Below, piece by piece: positions 52,068 through 62,531 of a stretch of 64,000 bases of DNA (the stretch's first letter is position 1; each line of letters opens with the position of its first letter). Location: assembly GCA_905221605.1 (NCBI GenBank), contig CAJNDS010000349.1:27501-91500 (forward strand). Direction: 5' to 3'. The DNA is from Symbiodinium natans. Lineage: Eukaryota > Sar > Dinophyceae > Suessiales > Symbiodiniaceae. Under the pieces are notes generated by a model. It was not told where the DNA came from. It did no database searches and saw only the letters and a list, made by a program, of their open reading frames with translations. The translations under genes were made by a program, and so were the position numbers.

Positions 52068-52373
52068 CTAGAAGTACCGAGCACCTTTTCTTGTCAACAC
52101 ATCCTCGTTCCTTTGTCTTTTCTCCGGCCTTGTAGTCTTGCAAACATCCTTCTTCTGCGATTCGCAAACAGTTGGCAAACAAACCTTCTTCTTCTCTGCA
52201 TTCTGGGACAAATCGTTCTCGTTGGGAAACTTCCTCTTCGTGTTCTGGCCTTGCTGCAGCCATCGATTCGTGTAGTAGCAACCCAAGCAGAGCCTGCCCA
52301 GCTCCGATGCCTGAGAATTGTCCACAGACACGGTAGCCCAGCAATCCAAACAAATCATGTCGCTGTCGGCCAT
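52068..52373 (-). CDS. Small Cys-pair, Lys-rich protein
   Basis: 101 codons from the ATG at 52,373. The N-terminus MADSDMICLDCWATV has C-x2-C and is followed 21 residues later by LCLGCYYTNRW, a second C-x2-C: a likely zinc-binding ribbon. The remainder is Lys/Arg/Glu-rich with more Cys (KKKVCLPTVCESQKKDVC), as in a nucleic-acid-binding protein. It lies about 770 bp downstream of the interrupted host gene on the same strand, consistent with unidirectional gene rows in dinoflagellates. Function unknown; it could also be the first exon of a longer gene. Confidence 0.4.
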   Translation of the reverse strand: MADSDMICLDCWATVSVDNSQASELGRLCLGCYYTNRWLQQGQNTKRKFPNENDLSQNAEKKKVCLPTVCESQKKDVCKTTRPEKRQRNEDVLTRKGARYF

Positions 52374-53141
52374 GGTCGCAAGGCTCCAGGCTCCAGCAAC
52401 CAGTCGCTGGGACACGGGGACACTGGCAAGTGTTTTGGGGATGCGATTTCTGCGTTGGTCCAAAACAGCGACGGGTAGAACACATCAACACATGTACAAC
52501 CTAGGACAGCTACGACAGCTGGAACAGGACAGACCGGGCTAGGACCTTCAACACGCAGGAAGCGCTCAGCTGCTAAGCTCGAAGACATGAATGTTATTTG
52601 CAAAGGCCTAGAACGGGTTGCTTCAATCATCGCAATCGCACGCAGATGCCTGGCGACATGGCCTTCGTCACTTATGCACTAGAGCCCTGGCCCAACGGCC
52701 CAACCCCCAAACCCTGCACTAAACAAGACACGCACGCAACATGTCCTTGTTTTTTCTCTTCTGGCACGACAACTCAGCCATAGATCTCAAGATTCGGAAA
52801 TTCGAAAGGGGCACGCTGGATGTTGTGCAGGCTTTTCCCGCTGTTGCATTGCTTGTGCCATCTTTGAAGTGGACTACAAGCGAAGCACCACCCTGCAGAG
52901 CTCTCAGCCTGTCTTGGGGGCACTCGGCTTGAACTTCCCCCCTCCAGCAATGCATGTTTCACACACACAGACACATACACAAAGGCCTGGCAACAACATT
53001 CTTGGCGCGCCTGAAAAAACCATGTTTCTGGACACATTGTATCCCGAATCAGTAGTCTGGACCACGGTAACCGGGCCCGGGTAGCCACGGCCCACGGCCC
53101 ACGGCAACCATGGACCATGACACACTTCAGACTTCAGAACT
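52374..53141. other. Intergenic region / possible 3' UTR
   Basis: Lies between the small Cys-pair gene and the stop of the interrupted host gene. No supported coding frame on either strand. A CACGGCC-rich repeat stretch is at 53,075-53,105. Confidence 0.4.
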
Positions 53142-53462
53142 TCAGACGCTCTTCAGCCACGTGTGCAATCTGCCGGTTCGCTGTCCTGCCAGGTCAGGCC
53201 ACTCCTTCACTCTGGCGTCAAGCAGCTGCACCGTGTACTTCAGTCCACGGCGGCATCCCTTCAGGATTCGAACGCCGTGCGTCTCTTGCTCACAGACTTG
53301 GATGTAGGCATGGCCTGCAGGGATTCCCACAACTTCGCCAGCGATTGCGCAGGTCAGCCAGCCTGATGTCTCGCACTCGTCGATCCAGGCTTCGGCCGTC
53401 ATGCCCCTCAGCTTTTCGCAGAATGCGCCCAGACCACTCTCAAGCTCTGAGGGAAAGATGGC
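53142..53462 (-). pseudogene. 3' part of host gene interrupted by YR element 2
   Basis: The minus-strand frame is open from the element border at 53,462 (AIFPSELESGLGAF) through MTAEAWIDECETSGW and AYIQVCEQETHGVR to the stop at 53,142. Joined to the frame that breaks off at 62,806, it is in phase: removing 53,463-62,805 gives ...FFMGAIFPS.... I recognise no domain. The tail is moderately conserved-looking and ends RLHTWLKSV. The insertion should truncate the product. Confidence 0.65.
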
Positions 53463-53772
53463 TCTTATTTCTGTTTGCTGTAAATTGCATTTGCTTTCAA
53501 CTGGAGGTCAAATGTATCTTGTTTAGGGAAAATTCAATCTCACTTCATCTCTGGTGAAGTAAGTGAATCAAGAATCTATCTCAAAACCGGATGCAAAACA
53601 CTAATCAATCAGACTCATTCACAATCACACCTTTTTCATGCCGGTGGCAGAAGATCTTGGGGAAAGTTCGAGTAGAACTCCCACCGCACCATACCTACGG
53701 CATGCGTGCTGCATCCAAATGCTTTGGATACGGGACATGACATCAGGAGATGATCATGCCTCTCACAACCCC
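53463..53772 (-). repeat. Split direct repeat B2 of YR element 2
   Basis: 310 bp from TCTTATTTCTGTTTGC to CTCACAACCCC, repeated at 54,040-54,349 with about three differences. Confidence 0.93.
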
Positions 53773-54043
53773 GGGTGGGCTGGGTGGGAGACAAAAATTT
53801 TTCTGTGCACCTTACTCGAACCGAGGTGCTGCAGATATCACATGTTGTTTCACAAAACATGACATCTGCGTGCTGCACTTGCCATTTTAAATGTCATGAT
53901 GCGTGCATGTGTGTGCATCACAAATGGACACGTCCCGTTTTAAAACAAAACACCGCAAATGCAACCAGAAATTTTTCCCAAGAAAAATTTCGTGATACAG
54001 CCACAGAAATAATGCCTTGTCCATCGCGATGGAAGGCCGTCTT
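53773..54043 (-). repeat. A2 segment of YR element 2 with G-quadruplex junction
   Basis: Begins GGGTGGGCTGGGTGGG (53,773-53,788), then GAGACAAAAATTTTTCTG. From there on it matches A1 at 62,532-62,805, except that A1 has about 17 additional bases near 62,614. Confidence 0.9.
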
Positions 54044-54349
54044 ATTTCTGTTTGCTGTAAATTGCATTTGCTTTCAACTGGAGGTCAAATGTTTCTTGTT
54101 TAGGGAAAATTCAATCTCACTTCATCTCTGGTGAAGTAAGTGAATCAAGAATCTATCTCAAAACCGGATGCAAAACACTAATCAATCAGACTCATTCACA
54201 ATCACACCTTTTTCACGCCGGTGGCAGAAGATCTTGGGGAAAGTTCGAGTAGAACTCCCAGCGCACCATACCTACGGCATGCGTGCTGCATCCAAATGCT
54301 TTGGATACGGGACATGACATCAGGAGATGATCATGCCTCTCACAACCCC
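54040..54349 (-). repeat. Split direct repeat B1 of YR element 2
   Basis: 310 bp. Its 3' border meets the end of the RNase H frame, which terminates inside it at 54,340. Confidence 0.93.
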
Positions 54350-57300
54350 CAAGACTCAAAGGCGTGATCAACGAGTGTATCAAGATCGATCGTGAATTCT
54401 TTGCCCAGCTCCGGATCTTTAGAGCCGCGTGAGGGGGCATCTGCCACGTTTGAGCAGGTGTTCACGCGTTCAAACCAGATGTTAAGCCCAAGCTCGTCAC
54501 ACAGCACATGAACATGCTGAGCAATAGCTTCTCCATACTTGTTGCTTGAAATTCCGGCAACCATACAGGCCAGGGCACCCTCGTTGTCAGTAAACACAAC
54601 GAGGTTGGTACTGCGAATGAGCGGAGCCCACAACCTGAGTCCGACAAGGATGGCTAAGCATTCGTACTCGAAAATGGGGTTGCCGCTCTCAGGATTCATG
54701 CGACGTCTCACATGCTCAGACGCGCGGTCACTGAAAAAGCCCATCTTCGAACCCACTTCATTAACAAGAACACCACCCAAGCCTACGTTATCACCCTCAC
54801 AAGAGGCATCGACATAAAGATGCATGGTAGTCAAGATGTTGGCGCAGATCACCCTGGGCGGTGAGAAGTTGACTCGATCGCGCAACCTTAGTAGGGCTAC
54901 CCTGGTGCACTCATCCAGGTGTCCTCCCCCTCGTTGCACAAACCGCGACAGTTGTTTGTAGGCTGTTCCAGCAACCTTTCCAGCTATCTGGTTTTCAGCA
55001 AACTGGAGTCGGCCCCTGATGCGCTCGCCATCCTTTTGCGTGAGGTAACCAGACGAAAGGATGTCGGACAAGGCCTCGAAGATCTCGTCTCGCCTCGACT
55101 CCGTGTTACACAGAGTGATACGTCCGAGACGGGACTCAGACAAGTCGAACTTCAACCCCAACACTTTTGCACAGGAGTCGAACACAGATTCTTTGTCTTC
55201 GGCGACATCCCACCCCAACAAGCGGAATACTAGGCAAACACCAATGTCGAAGAGGCGGGCCAGAGGAGCCAGCTCCACACCCACAAAGTCGTCAAAATAA
55301 ACGTTGATGTGGCACAAGAACAGCACTACAAGGACTTTCCATATCCCTAGTGACACCCGGCAAAATGCGTGCACACTGTGCCGTGATCCAAACGGAAGAA
55401 CCTTTTGTCAGAAAATTCGGGGACATTTCCCTTTTGGGTCGTAGACGCACAAGAAACTGTCCTCTAGCGCCTCCAGGGATAGTGGAAGGTTTTTGTAGGC
55501 CTTGTGAAGGTCCCAGGACTTCAAGAGAAGTTGGTGCAACCTGCACTTTGCATCGGCCCTCAGTCGACGGGCCAAACCTGATGCTATGCAGTCGGCGGTG
55601 TGCACGGTGATTGTGTCGTACGATGAAGATGTGGCATTCAAACCACTTTCAAGGTAGTTATCGATGGGCCGTGTTTTATTATTCTGCACAACGCCAAAGC
55701 GCCTGGTCAACAAAGAGCTGGCCCCCAAGTCGCTCTCTTTCAGCGGCCCGTCCAGCCACCCCCGCTCCACCTCGTCCAAGGTGACTCGGTAAGTCTCAGC
55801 ATCCACCACATCATCTCCTGAGCTCTTGGTGGAGTTTAGGATGCCCTTCCGCATTCGTTGTGCTGACCCTCGCAGGTCATCGACCGCCATGGTGGCAGCT
55901 GTACGCTTAGCGCGGAACTCAGGGCAGTAGGGGATCGGGCCTCCTAAAGCAAAACCCTTAGACATATCCGCAACCAACGACGGATCATTGTGGCCGGCAG
56001 CCTCAATCATCTCGCCGAAAAGAAGCAGCCTTTTCTTGCTCAAGGTTTTTGCACAGTGCTTGGGCAGTGTCTCCTTATACACACGTTCTTGCTCGTCGAG
56101 CTCTGCGGCTCGCCCCAGCCACTGACGTAAAGCTTCAGTCCTACTGGCACCAACAGTGTGCATGCCCTCCGACGCCAAGAAGTCAATCGTTTGTTGCAAC
56201 TCAGGTGGAACTCCCGAGCTCATAAGACGCGGGTGCTTAGCCTCAAGCGCTTGCTCGATGAATTCATCGCACGTCCACGGTACTCCAACCCACGTCCTAA
56301 ACCTATCGGGAACCCTACCTAATGGGGGGGAGCCTTCCTCGGGCCCTGCCGGTGAGGAGGCTTGGTGTCCTGGCTGTTCGGGTAAAGCAAACCCCACACA
56401 CTGCAGCTCAGCCGTTTGGTCTGCAGTCAAGCGATCTGTGTGATTGGTGGTGTAGGCAACAAGTATGTCACGTGTCGCCCCATGCCTGGGCATTGCACAG
56501 TGCTTATGGTGGGGGTTAAACAGGATCCGGTTGGACTCGAACTTCAGCTCACAGCCCATCAAGTCAGGCACGTTCGGATCTGGGCAGGGCACGTCCCCAA
56601 GCTCATTGTGTATCCAAATTCCACCCTCGAAAGATGAAAGTTTTAAAACACAGTTAGGGAAACCTTGGGCATTGTTTTTGTCAACATGAACCCCTCCTTG
56701 AAGGTTTCGTCCAAGCATGATGGCTGAGAACGGATGCCCTGGTGCATGCTGTTTTACGAACTGACACAGCATAGTACTGACAGCCGGGTTGAGCCGCAGG
56801 TTAGTCCTAACCCCGGTAACCCCTCCCTGTGCATAGGCCCCTGTGGACCACGAAAACTCATCATCCAGGCCAGCACGTCTGGCCAAGCGATCCGACTTCA
56901 AGAGCTGGAACAGCTGAGTTACATCATCAGCCAAGATAGTTTTCTGTTGAAGGCACACAGAGGCGAACTGCTCGACGGGGCAGTTCGGGTTTCCCTGATT
57001 CCTACTGCTTGGCTGGGATGAAGGTCCAGAACGCGGCGTCTCTCCACCCCCAAGTGCAACACGACGCAATATACGAGAACCCATGGGCAGCTCTGGCAAA
57101 GGCGGGTCACACGAGGCTGAGGGCGGAACAGGCACGGCCACGGGCAGCTTGGCTGAAGCAGGCAAGAAGTCATGGTCAGATGTCACAACGACCACATCAC
57201 GGAACTCAGCGACCATAGGAGCAACCTTCTTGCCACGGGGCTGGGAGCCGAGACTGACCTGGGCCGCTCTATGTTGCTGCCGAACCTCATCTGACAGGGA

Positions 57301-57543
57301 ACGAGCAGGCAGCTGGAACCCACGCTGGCAGAGCTCCTCAAGCAGGAGTGCGGCGACCGCCTTGCACAACCCGAGCGGGTAAGCGGTCTCCTCACTAGTA
57401 GCATAGCGGAACTTAGACACACGACCCCAAGGCAGATGCTTATGGGAGGCGGACTCGCCAGGGCATGTCAGGTTGAGTTGGTCGAAGGCTGGCACGTTGT
57501 GCACCCACAACGTATGCTTGGGGCGGCTGCCCCGTAGCAACAA
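54340..57543 (-). pseudogene. Oxygenase-like / RT / RNase H polyprotein of YR element 2, one in-frame UGA
   Basis: One phase is open from 57,543 to 54,340 except for a single TGA at 55,408-55,410 (RIF-stop-QKVLPFG). Near residue 286 comes a 2OG/Fe(II) oxygenase-like domain: PFSAIMLGRNLQGGVHVDKN (H-x-D), then FEGGIWIHN, and HCAMPRHGATRDILVAYT (distal His, Arg). The Asn-Arg-Asn context, H-V-D-K-N-N and F-x-G-G resemble TET/JBP base hydroxylases. RT: TRRFGVVQ, RPIDNYLESG, WDLHKAYKNLPL (first Asp), VLPFGSRHSV, INVYFDDFVG (YFDD). RNase H: LYVDASCEG, FEYECLAIL, VFTDNEGAL, VADAPSRG. The TGA falls where a Trp would fit; nonsense mutation or recoding are both possible. The N-terminal part of the phase overlaps the methyltransferase-like frame by 76 bp and continues it after an indel. 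Confidence 0.8.
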
Positions 57544-58160
57544 TGGTCAAACACAGCTTCCCGCAAGGACAAACCGGAGGTGCCCTGACGCCACGCAGTG
57601 GTCTGCCACATGAAAGAATTCAGTGGATTCTCGCAGCTGACAAGCTTGCCGGCAAGAACCGCCCGTTTCAGGGCTGCAGCGGTCACGCCATAGAGGCGGT
57701 TGGCCGCAGCCACACGTTGAGCCAAACGGTCAGGAAGCCCGGGTAGGCCATCAGGAAAGGTATCATCCCGACACGGTTCGGGATCGTGATCGGTCTCTTG
57801 GATCAGGCGAGCACGGGAGCTCGTGCCACACGGTGGTGCAAAATGCACATAAAGACAAAAAGGGTTGTCGATCATATCATGCAAAAGCTGTACATCAAAA
57901 TCACGAGTGAGATCAAGTTTGACCATGGGACAAGGGCAATGCCTGGGGATCCGATGATCGACGCCACAGGAATCTTGCAAGCCCACGGCACGAAGGGCCA
58001 CAGTGAGACGAGCGCTGCCCGCAAACACTTCAAGAGCATGGAAAACAGTCAGCTGCTTGCTACCGCCAGGGTGAGCTGCACTTTCTGAAAGGGGAACATC
58101 AGGCCGGGCAGGCAACACCTCCACCGGCAACAAGCCAGCAGGCACAGCAGCCTCTTCCAC
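57468..58160 (-). CDS. DNA-methyltransferase-like domain of YR element 2
   Basis: About 230 codons. Contains FHALEVFAGSARLTVALRAV (motif I-like, as in LFAG of C5 methyltransferases), GVDHR, KLDLTRDFDVQLL, LYVHFAPPCGTSSRAR (Pro-Pro-Cys of motif IV) and LVSCENPLNSFMW (E-N-P). Order and spacing fit a Rossmann-fold cytosine-C5 methyltransferase relative, though it is short and later motifs are unclear. The C-terminal continuation (GSRPKHTLWVHNVPAF) is in the frame of the downstream polyprotein, one base out of phase. In element 1 the same regions flank the break, so the domains were probably one protein originally. Catalytic activity is uncertain. Confidence 0.6.
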   Translation of the reverse strand: MEEAAVPAGLLPVEVLPARPDVPLSESAAHPGGSKQLTVFHALEVFAGSARLTVALRAVGLQDSCGVDHRIPRHCPCPMVKLDLTRDFDVQLLHDMIDNPFCLYVHFAPPCGTSSRARLIQETDHDPEPCRDDTFPDGLPGLPDRLAQRVAAANRLYGVTAAALKRAVLAGKLVSCENPLNSFMWQTTAWRQGTSGLSLREAVFDHCCYGAAAPSIRCGCTTCQPSTNST

Positions 58161-58329
58161 AGGGGCCGCAGGCTGAGGGTGGGAACATGAAGTGATTGCG
58201 GGCTCCGCCAGTCAAGCGGGTTTCTTAGGGCACACATGTGCCCCATGCATACCTCCACACCGCATGCAAACGTGCAAGCCCTTGCTGCAAGTTTGTCCAG
58301 CTTTGGCGCCGGGACAGCCTGCGGCCATG

Positions 58330-59453
58330 TTAAAACCCCAACAGCCATGATGAGAGGCCTCGCAGCTCAGAAGGCAGGTTGGCGGGCTCAGTAGGGGTTT
58401 GCTTTTCCTTCCCTTTACCTTTGCCTTTGGGCTTCCGGGGTCTCTTGGCTGGGGGCCCCTCAGGGGGGTCAGGAACGCCCGGCGGGGCGGGCGCAGGATG
58501 CTTGCCCGAAGAGTCAGGAAGCGGCAAAAGGTGAAAGACTACGCGCGGGTCCTTCTGCAAATCAGCCCAGAGGCTATCCAACGGCAATTCACCGGTAGCC
58601 TTGCGACGCACCCCGGCTGGGGTTAACTCGGACAAACGGACCCAGGCAGCTCTATCAGCGTGAAGGAGTTGCTGAACAGTGGGGCTGCGGTATCCCGCCA
58701 GGACAGGCTGCTGTAGGTGGTTCATAAGAAAAGAGTTCCACTCTTGCACGCGAGCATACGTGCTAAGGCCAACAAGGTCCATGGCCAACGCGCGACGATG
58801 CAGGGCCTGGAACAGATCAAGGGCATGCGTCACGTCGCAATGCTGCTCTGCAGCGCGGTCCTTGATAAGGAGCACGGAAGAGGAAGAGCCCGGGGCCGCG
58901 ACATCAAGTTCCTTGCGGGGCTTATCCATACGCAGTTCCGCCTGCCGGCAGGTAAACTTCGAAGGCTGAAGATACGAGACACAGTTGTCAGAAATCAGCT
59001 TCAGGCAAAGGTCATAGCTTGCATGCGAGCACTCGTTGACACCAGACAAGTCAACACCTGCAAGGCGGGCAGCTTGTTTCTGCAGGCGATCACGCCGTTC
59101 GGCTGGAGGCAATTCTTTTGGCTGCTCTTCTTTATTCTCAACTAGGCACTTGGTCTCATTGACGACCAAAGTTTGTGCTTCGAAGACTAACCTGCGTACC
59201 GCGGCGACGGTACCAAGAGAGGGCTCGGCACCTCCTGCACCCCCGGGGACAGCTACTGGAGCAACTAAGGCCTTGAGTTTCTCGTCACTGGGGGACTCCC
59301 CGGGATGACCAGGGGCAAACGCCAGTTTGGCCAGAGTGTCGACGCCCTGGTCAAGCAGCCGTTGCAATGCATCATCTGGCAACCCCACCTTAGCGGCACG
59401 CTCTTTCAAAACTGCAGTAGATTCAGTCAACAAGGCAGACATGGCGCACAGGA
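58330..59453 (-). CDS. Gag-like protein of YR element 2
   Basis: The open frame begins upstream at 59,553; an internal Met near 59,442 (MSALLTESTAVLKERAAKVG) is a likelier start. Helical N-terminus; middle region with CSHASYDLCLKLI; Pro/Lys/Gly-rich basic tail (KRPRKPKGKGKGKEKQ). No zinc knuckle. Position and composition suggest a nucleic-acid-binding structural protein, but no homology is recognised. YR element 1 has no obvious counterpart. Confidence 0.5.
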
Positions 59454-59553
59454 TCTTAGGGTAAGCGAAAACTGTACCTAACAACACCTGCACAGAGGTG
59501 CTATGGCAAACTGTGTAGACTGTGGCCAAAGAAGCTGCAAAGGTCCTAAGCAC

Positions 59554-59933
59554 CTGCCATTAGAGCTTCCGAAAACGAGGTCAGTAATTGCAAACACGAT
59601 TTGCAAAACATGATGTCAAATCATCTCGTAGAATGCACCTTCTACAAACTCTGCAGCCGTGATCGAACCACGAGCTACAATCCTTGAAGACTGAGCGCAG
59701 CAGGTTGACACATCGTATTGTCGAGTTGCAGTTTGCTACAGAGAGCCAACTGAAGACAACAAGCATGTGAGCAGTGGCTGCTGAAACAGTCAAGCTTCAT
59801 CCCTTCAGGAAAGACAGCAGCTGGGACTCCGTGGTACCCAGATATACTGCCGGTGCCACGACCGGCAGTAAGGATGTTGCCGCGAACATCCGCAAATGCT
59901 TCCACGAGCCGCACGCAAGCTTTTCACAGCGCC
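59554..59933. other. Spacer between recombinase and gag-like ORF
   Basis: 380 bp without a supported gene; probably the leader of the gag-like ORF. No promoter motif recognised. Confidence 0.4.
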
Positions 59934-61979
59934 TTACCTCTCGAGGCGCCTGTCCAGGTGATGCAAAAGCGAGCCAGTGTCTCGGATGGGCTTAGCCATC
60001 GTACACTGCTTGCACTTCCAATGCTTGCTGTGCACTCTTCCAGAGAAGGGAACAAAACCTTTTGCCGGCCGACCGCAAAGCATCTTGCTGTCGGTTGTCG
60101 CACCTCGGGCCCTTGCGTGGATTGATTTGGTCTTAGGGTTCTGGAAGAGATCCAGGTCTACCCCTATGGTTGCACGCGGAGCCTGCACCTCGAAGCCTCG
60201 GAGGAAGCCATCATAATCAACCGGCTCGTCGGATGAGCCCGAGGATTCACTGTCGCTAGAAGACTCCAAGGAACCTGACTCACATACACGATCTGGGCTC
60301 ACGCCACCGAAGACTGCATCTTCCTCGGCCTCCCTGGCAACCTCAGTCTCACCTTCCTGGAAACCGGGAGCTCGATCCAAACTTAACGCTGAAGCCCCCC
60401 CTTCAGAAGGTGCTGCCTCGTCGGGCGCCGTGTCATTTGCAGGGCCAGCAACACTGAAGGACGGTGCAAAGGCCGGCTGGAAAGGGGGGCGAGAAGCAAA
60501 ACCACTCGGGAACTCATCAGGCGACTCAGCGTGCTCCCTGATCATGCCACTGCGGGTCAAGTCTGGAAGGAAGACCCCCACTCTGATCGATTTCAAGCAT
60601 GCACACAAGTCTCTCAACGGTCCCGCCTGCACATCGCGACCATATGCTTCGGAAGTTTTGCCCCTAGCCCCCAGTGAGTGATGGCCAAGAACGAGGATGG
60701 TACGGTCCCCGTAATTTGCCTTTGTCACCCACGAAAGTGTTGTGGCTTTCAGGCCATGGCTCGTTAGGCCATCAAGGACTTCGCCCATCAGCGCCTTGAG
60801 GATGCCATTCAGCCACCTTGTGGTTTCAGCAGCATCCACCGCGTCCCCTGACCAAGTGTAATCGCTGGCAAAACGGGGCAACATCGGGCCTCTGAAACCT
60901 TTCTCAAAGTCAAACCCAACATCTTTGGCAGCCTGAACAAAAGCAAGCCCCCAAGGCTGGGAGGCGAGCCCCTGGATCGGAGCCACCAGGATGAGGACAG
61001 CACTGGGTCCACTGGTGATGCGACGGCTCTTGTGCTCGTACGTATGTGCTTCGATATACCCTTCTGCCCCGGTTATGTCCAGGTAAACCTTGAACAGATT
61101 ACGCAAATCAGACACTCGGGCTCGAGCATACAGCTGAAACAACATAACTCCGAGCGCATATCGATCAAAACGGTCCAAACGGCCCCCGATCAAGGCCTCT
61201 TCAAGATGCTTCACCTCCTTCACAGTCAAGGTCCGTGATCGGTGGGCATCCCGGAGCCGGATGTTGGCAAATCTCATCGTCCCTTTGAACCATGGGTGTG
61301 AAGTCACATCATCACTCACCTGAAACCCCAACACAAAGCGACAAAAATTCAAGGAGCTTGCAAAATCCCGGATGGCACTCTTCTTGTTACCCGAAATAGC
61401 ATCCTTGAGGTAACTCCGGATCTTCTCAATTGAGAAGGGGAAAGCATCGCACCCATTGTCCGACGCCCAATGCACGTATTTCCCGATGCAGCGGACTCTT
61501 TTCAGAAGAGTACTTGTTGCCTTGCCCTCGAACGTCTCAGACACAAGCTCGGCACCATCACACGCACTCCCCGCAAGCATCTGGCCCATTGAAGATGCAC
61601 TGGTATCATGCAACAACACACACAACCATCGCCGCACAACTGCTTCCCTGTCCAATGACTGCTTGACCCCTGGTTCGAGACGAGCCTTGCGAAGGACCTG
61701 GTCAAACACAGGCGGTAAGGAACCTGATGCAGGCACAGAAAGTGGCACTCTCTTAGCGGCTTTGAGTTGATAAGCAGATACCGGCCACTGTGGTATATTA
61801 GGTCTTGGCATGGGCACACGTAGAGGCTGGGCGAATGGAACTGATGTTTGCACTTCAAAAACGCCCTTGAAAGGTGGCTTCTCCCAAGGCATCAATTCAA
61901 CACTCCGGGCACCTGAAAAACCAGCTTCCTCGATTGCTCTGTCAAGGTCAAAATCAGCTGGTCTTTTGCGATTCGACAT
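59934..61979 (-). CDS. Tyrosine recombinase of YR element 2, intact
   Basis: 681 codons from the ATG at 61,979 (MSNRKRPADFDLDRAIEEAG); an open extension upstream starts at 62,081. Catalytic set: Arg in ARARVSDLRNLF, His in TSHGLKATTLSWVTK (H-x-x-K), His in LVLGHHSLG, nucleophile Tyr in SEAYGRDVQ. The C-terminal 200 residues are acidic/Ser-rich and end with MLCGRPAKGFVPF...KHWKCKQC, matching the CGR...CxxC tail of element 1's recombinase. Expected to recombine circular cDNA with target DNA without target duplication, which agrees with the clean insertion in the host gene. Confidence 0.88.
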   Translation of the reverse strand: MSNRKRPADFDLDRAIEEAGFSGARSVELMPWEKPPFKGVFEVQTSVPFAQPLRVPMPRPNIPQWPVSAYQLKAAKRVPLSVPASGSLPPVFDQVLRKARLEPGVKQSLDREAVVRRWLCVLLHDTSASSMGQMLAGSACDGAELVSETFEGKATSTLLKRVRCIGKYVHWASDNGCDAFPFSIEKIRSYLKDAISGNKKSAIRDFASSLNFCRFVLGFQVSDDVTSHPWFKGTMRFANIRLRDAHRSRTLTVKEVKHLEEALIGGRLDRFDRYALGVMLFQLYARARVSDLRNLFKVYLDITGAEGYIEAHTYEHKSRRITSGPSAVLILVAPIQGLASQPWGLAFVQAAKDVGFDFEKGFRGPMLPRFASDYTWSGDAVDAAETTRWLNGILKALMGEVLDGLTSHGLKATTLSWVTKANYGDRTILVLGHHSLGARGKTSEAYGRDVQAGPLRDLCACLKSIRVGVFLPDLTRSGMIREHAESPDEFPSGFASRPPFQPAFAPSFSVAGPANDTAPDEAAPSEGGASALSLDRAPGFQEGETEVAREAEEDAVFGGVSPDRVCESGSLESSSDSESSGSSDEPVDYDGFLRGFEVQAPRATIGVDLDLFQNPKTKSIHARARGATTDSKMLCGRPAKGFVPFSGRVHSKHWKCKQCTMAKPIRDTGSLLHHLDRRLER

Positions 61980-62096
61980 GTTGCGCAGTGTACCGTAGTG
62001 GAAAAGTATCTCAGGCAGCTGCACACCAGTATCGAAGTTGAGGCTGACACTCCCCCCCCCCCCCTGCACAGGAAGACTCAAGGCAGATCTGGTGGC

Positions 62097-62348
62097 CTAG
62101 TCCTCATGGAGGGACTGCCACTGAACGTGAGGGAAGGTTCTCTGCAACGCCACAACAAGAAATTGAAAACAGCTCTGGTTATGCAACACCCGCTCCGTCA
62201 AGGATTCAATGGCTGGAGCAGGACGCACAAGGCGGGGCTGCAGGCGGGCAGAAGCACGAACGTGGGCCTCTTGCAAAGGAGCGATCTGATCACGCAAGGC
62301 CCTAACTTCCGCACGCAAAGCCTCGACCTCAAGATGGTATGCACTCAA
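62097..62348 (-). CDS. Small coiled-coil protein of YR element 2
   Basis: 83 codons, MSAYHLEVEALRAEVRALRD, heptad Leu/Ile pattern through residue 35, then a basic/hydrophobic tail. It occupies the same place as the coiled-coil ORF of element 1. A second short frame upstream (62,345-62,554) may be its N-terminal part in another phase, since it is also helical (VLQELQREVAQVEPL). Confidence 0.4.
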   Translation of the reverse strand: MSAYHLEVEALRAEVRALRDQIAPLQEAHVRASARLQPRLVRPAPAIESLTERVLHNQSCFQFLVVALQRTFPHVQWQSLHED

Positions 62349-62531
62349 ATCACCTGATGCCGAAGGGGCTCAACCTGGGCAACCTCACGCTGAAGCTCTT
62401 GAAGAACGCGATCCGCTGGGTCCATCCACCAGAGATCACTCTGGCTTGCACGCCCTCTAAGAGGGAAACTTGTTGAAAGGATCAGGCCTGTTGACAAGCG
62501 GAGCCGTTGCGCCTTCAAGCCCAGGTTAGAA

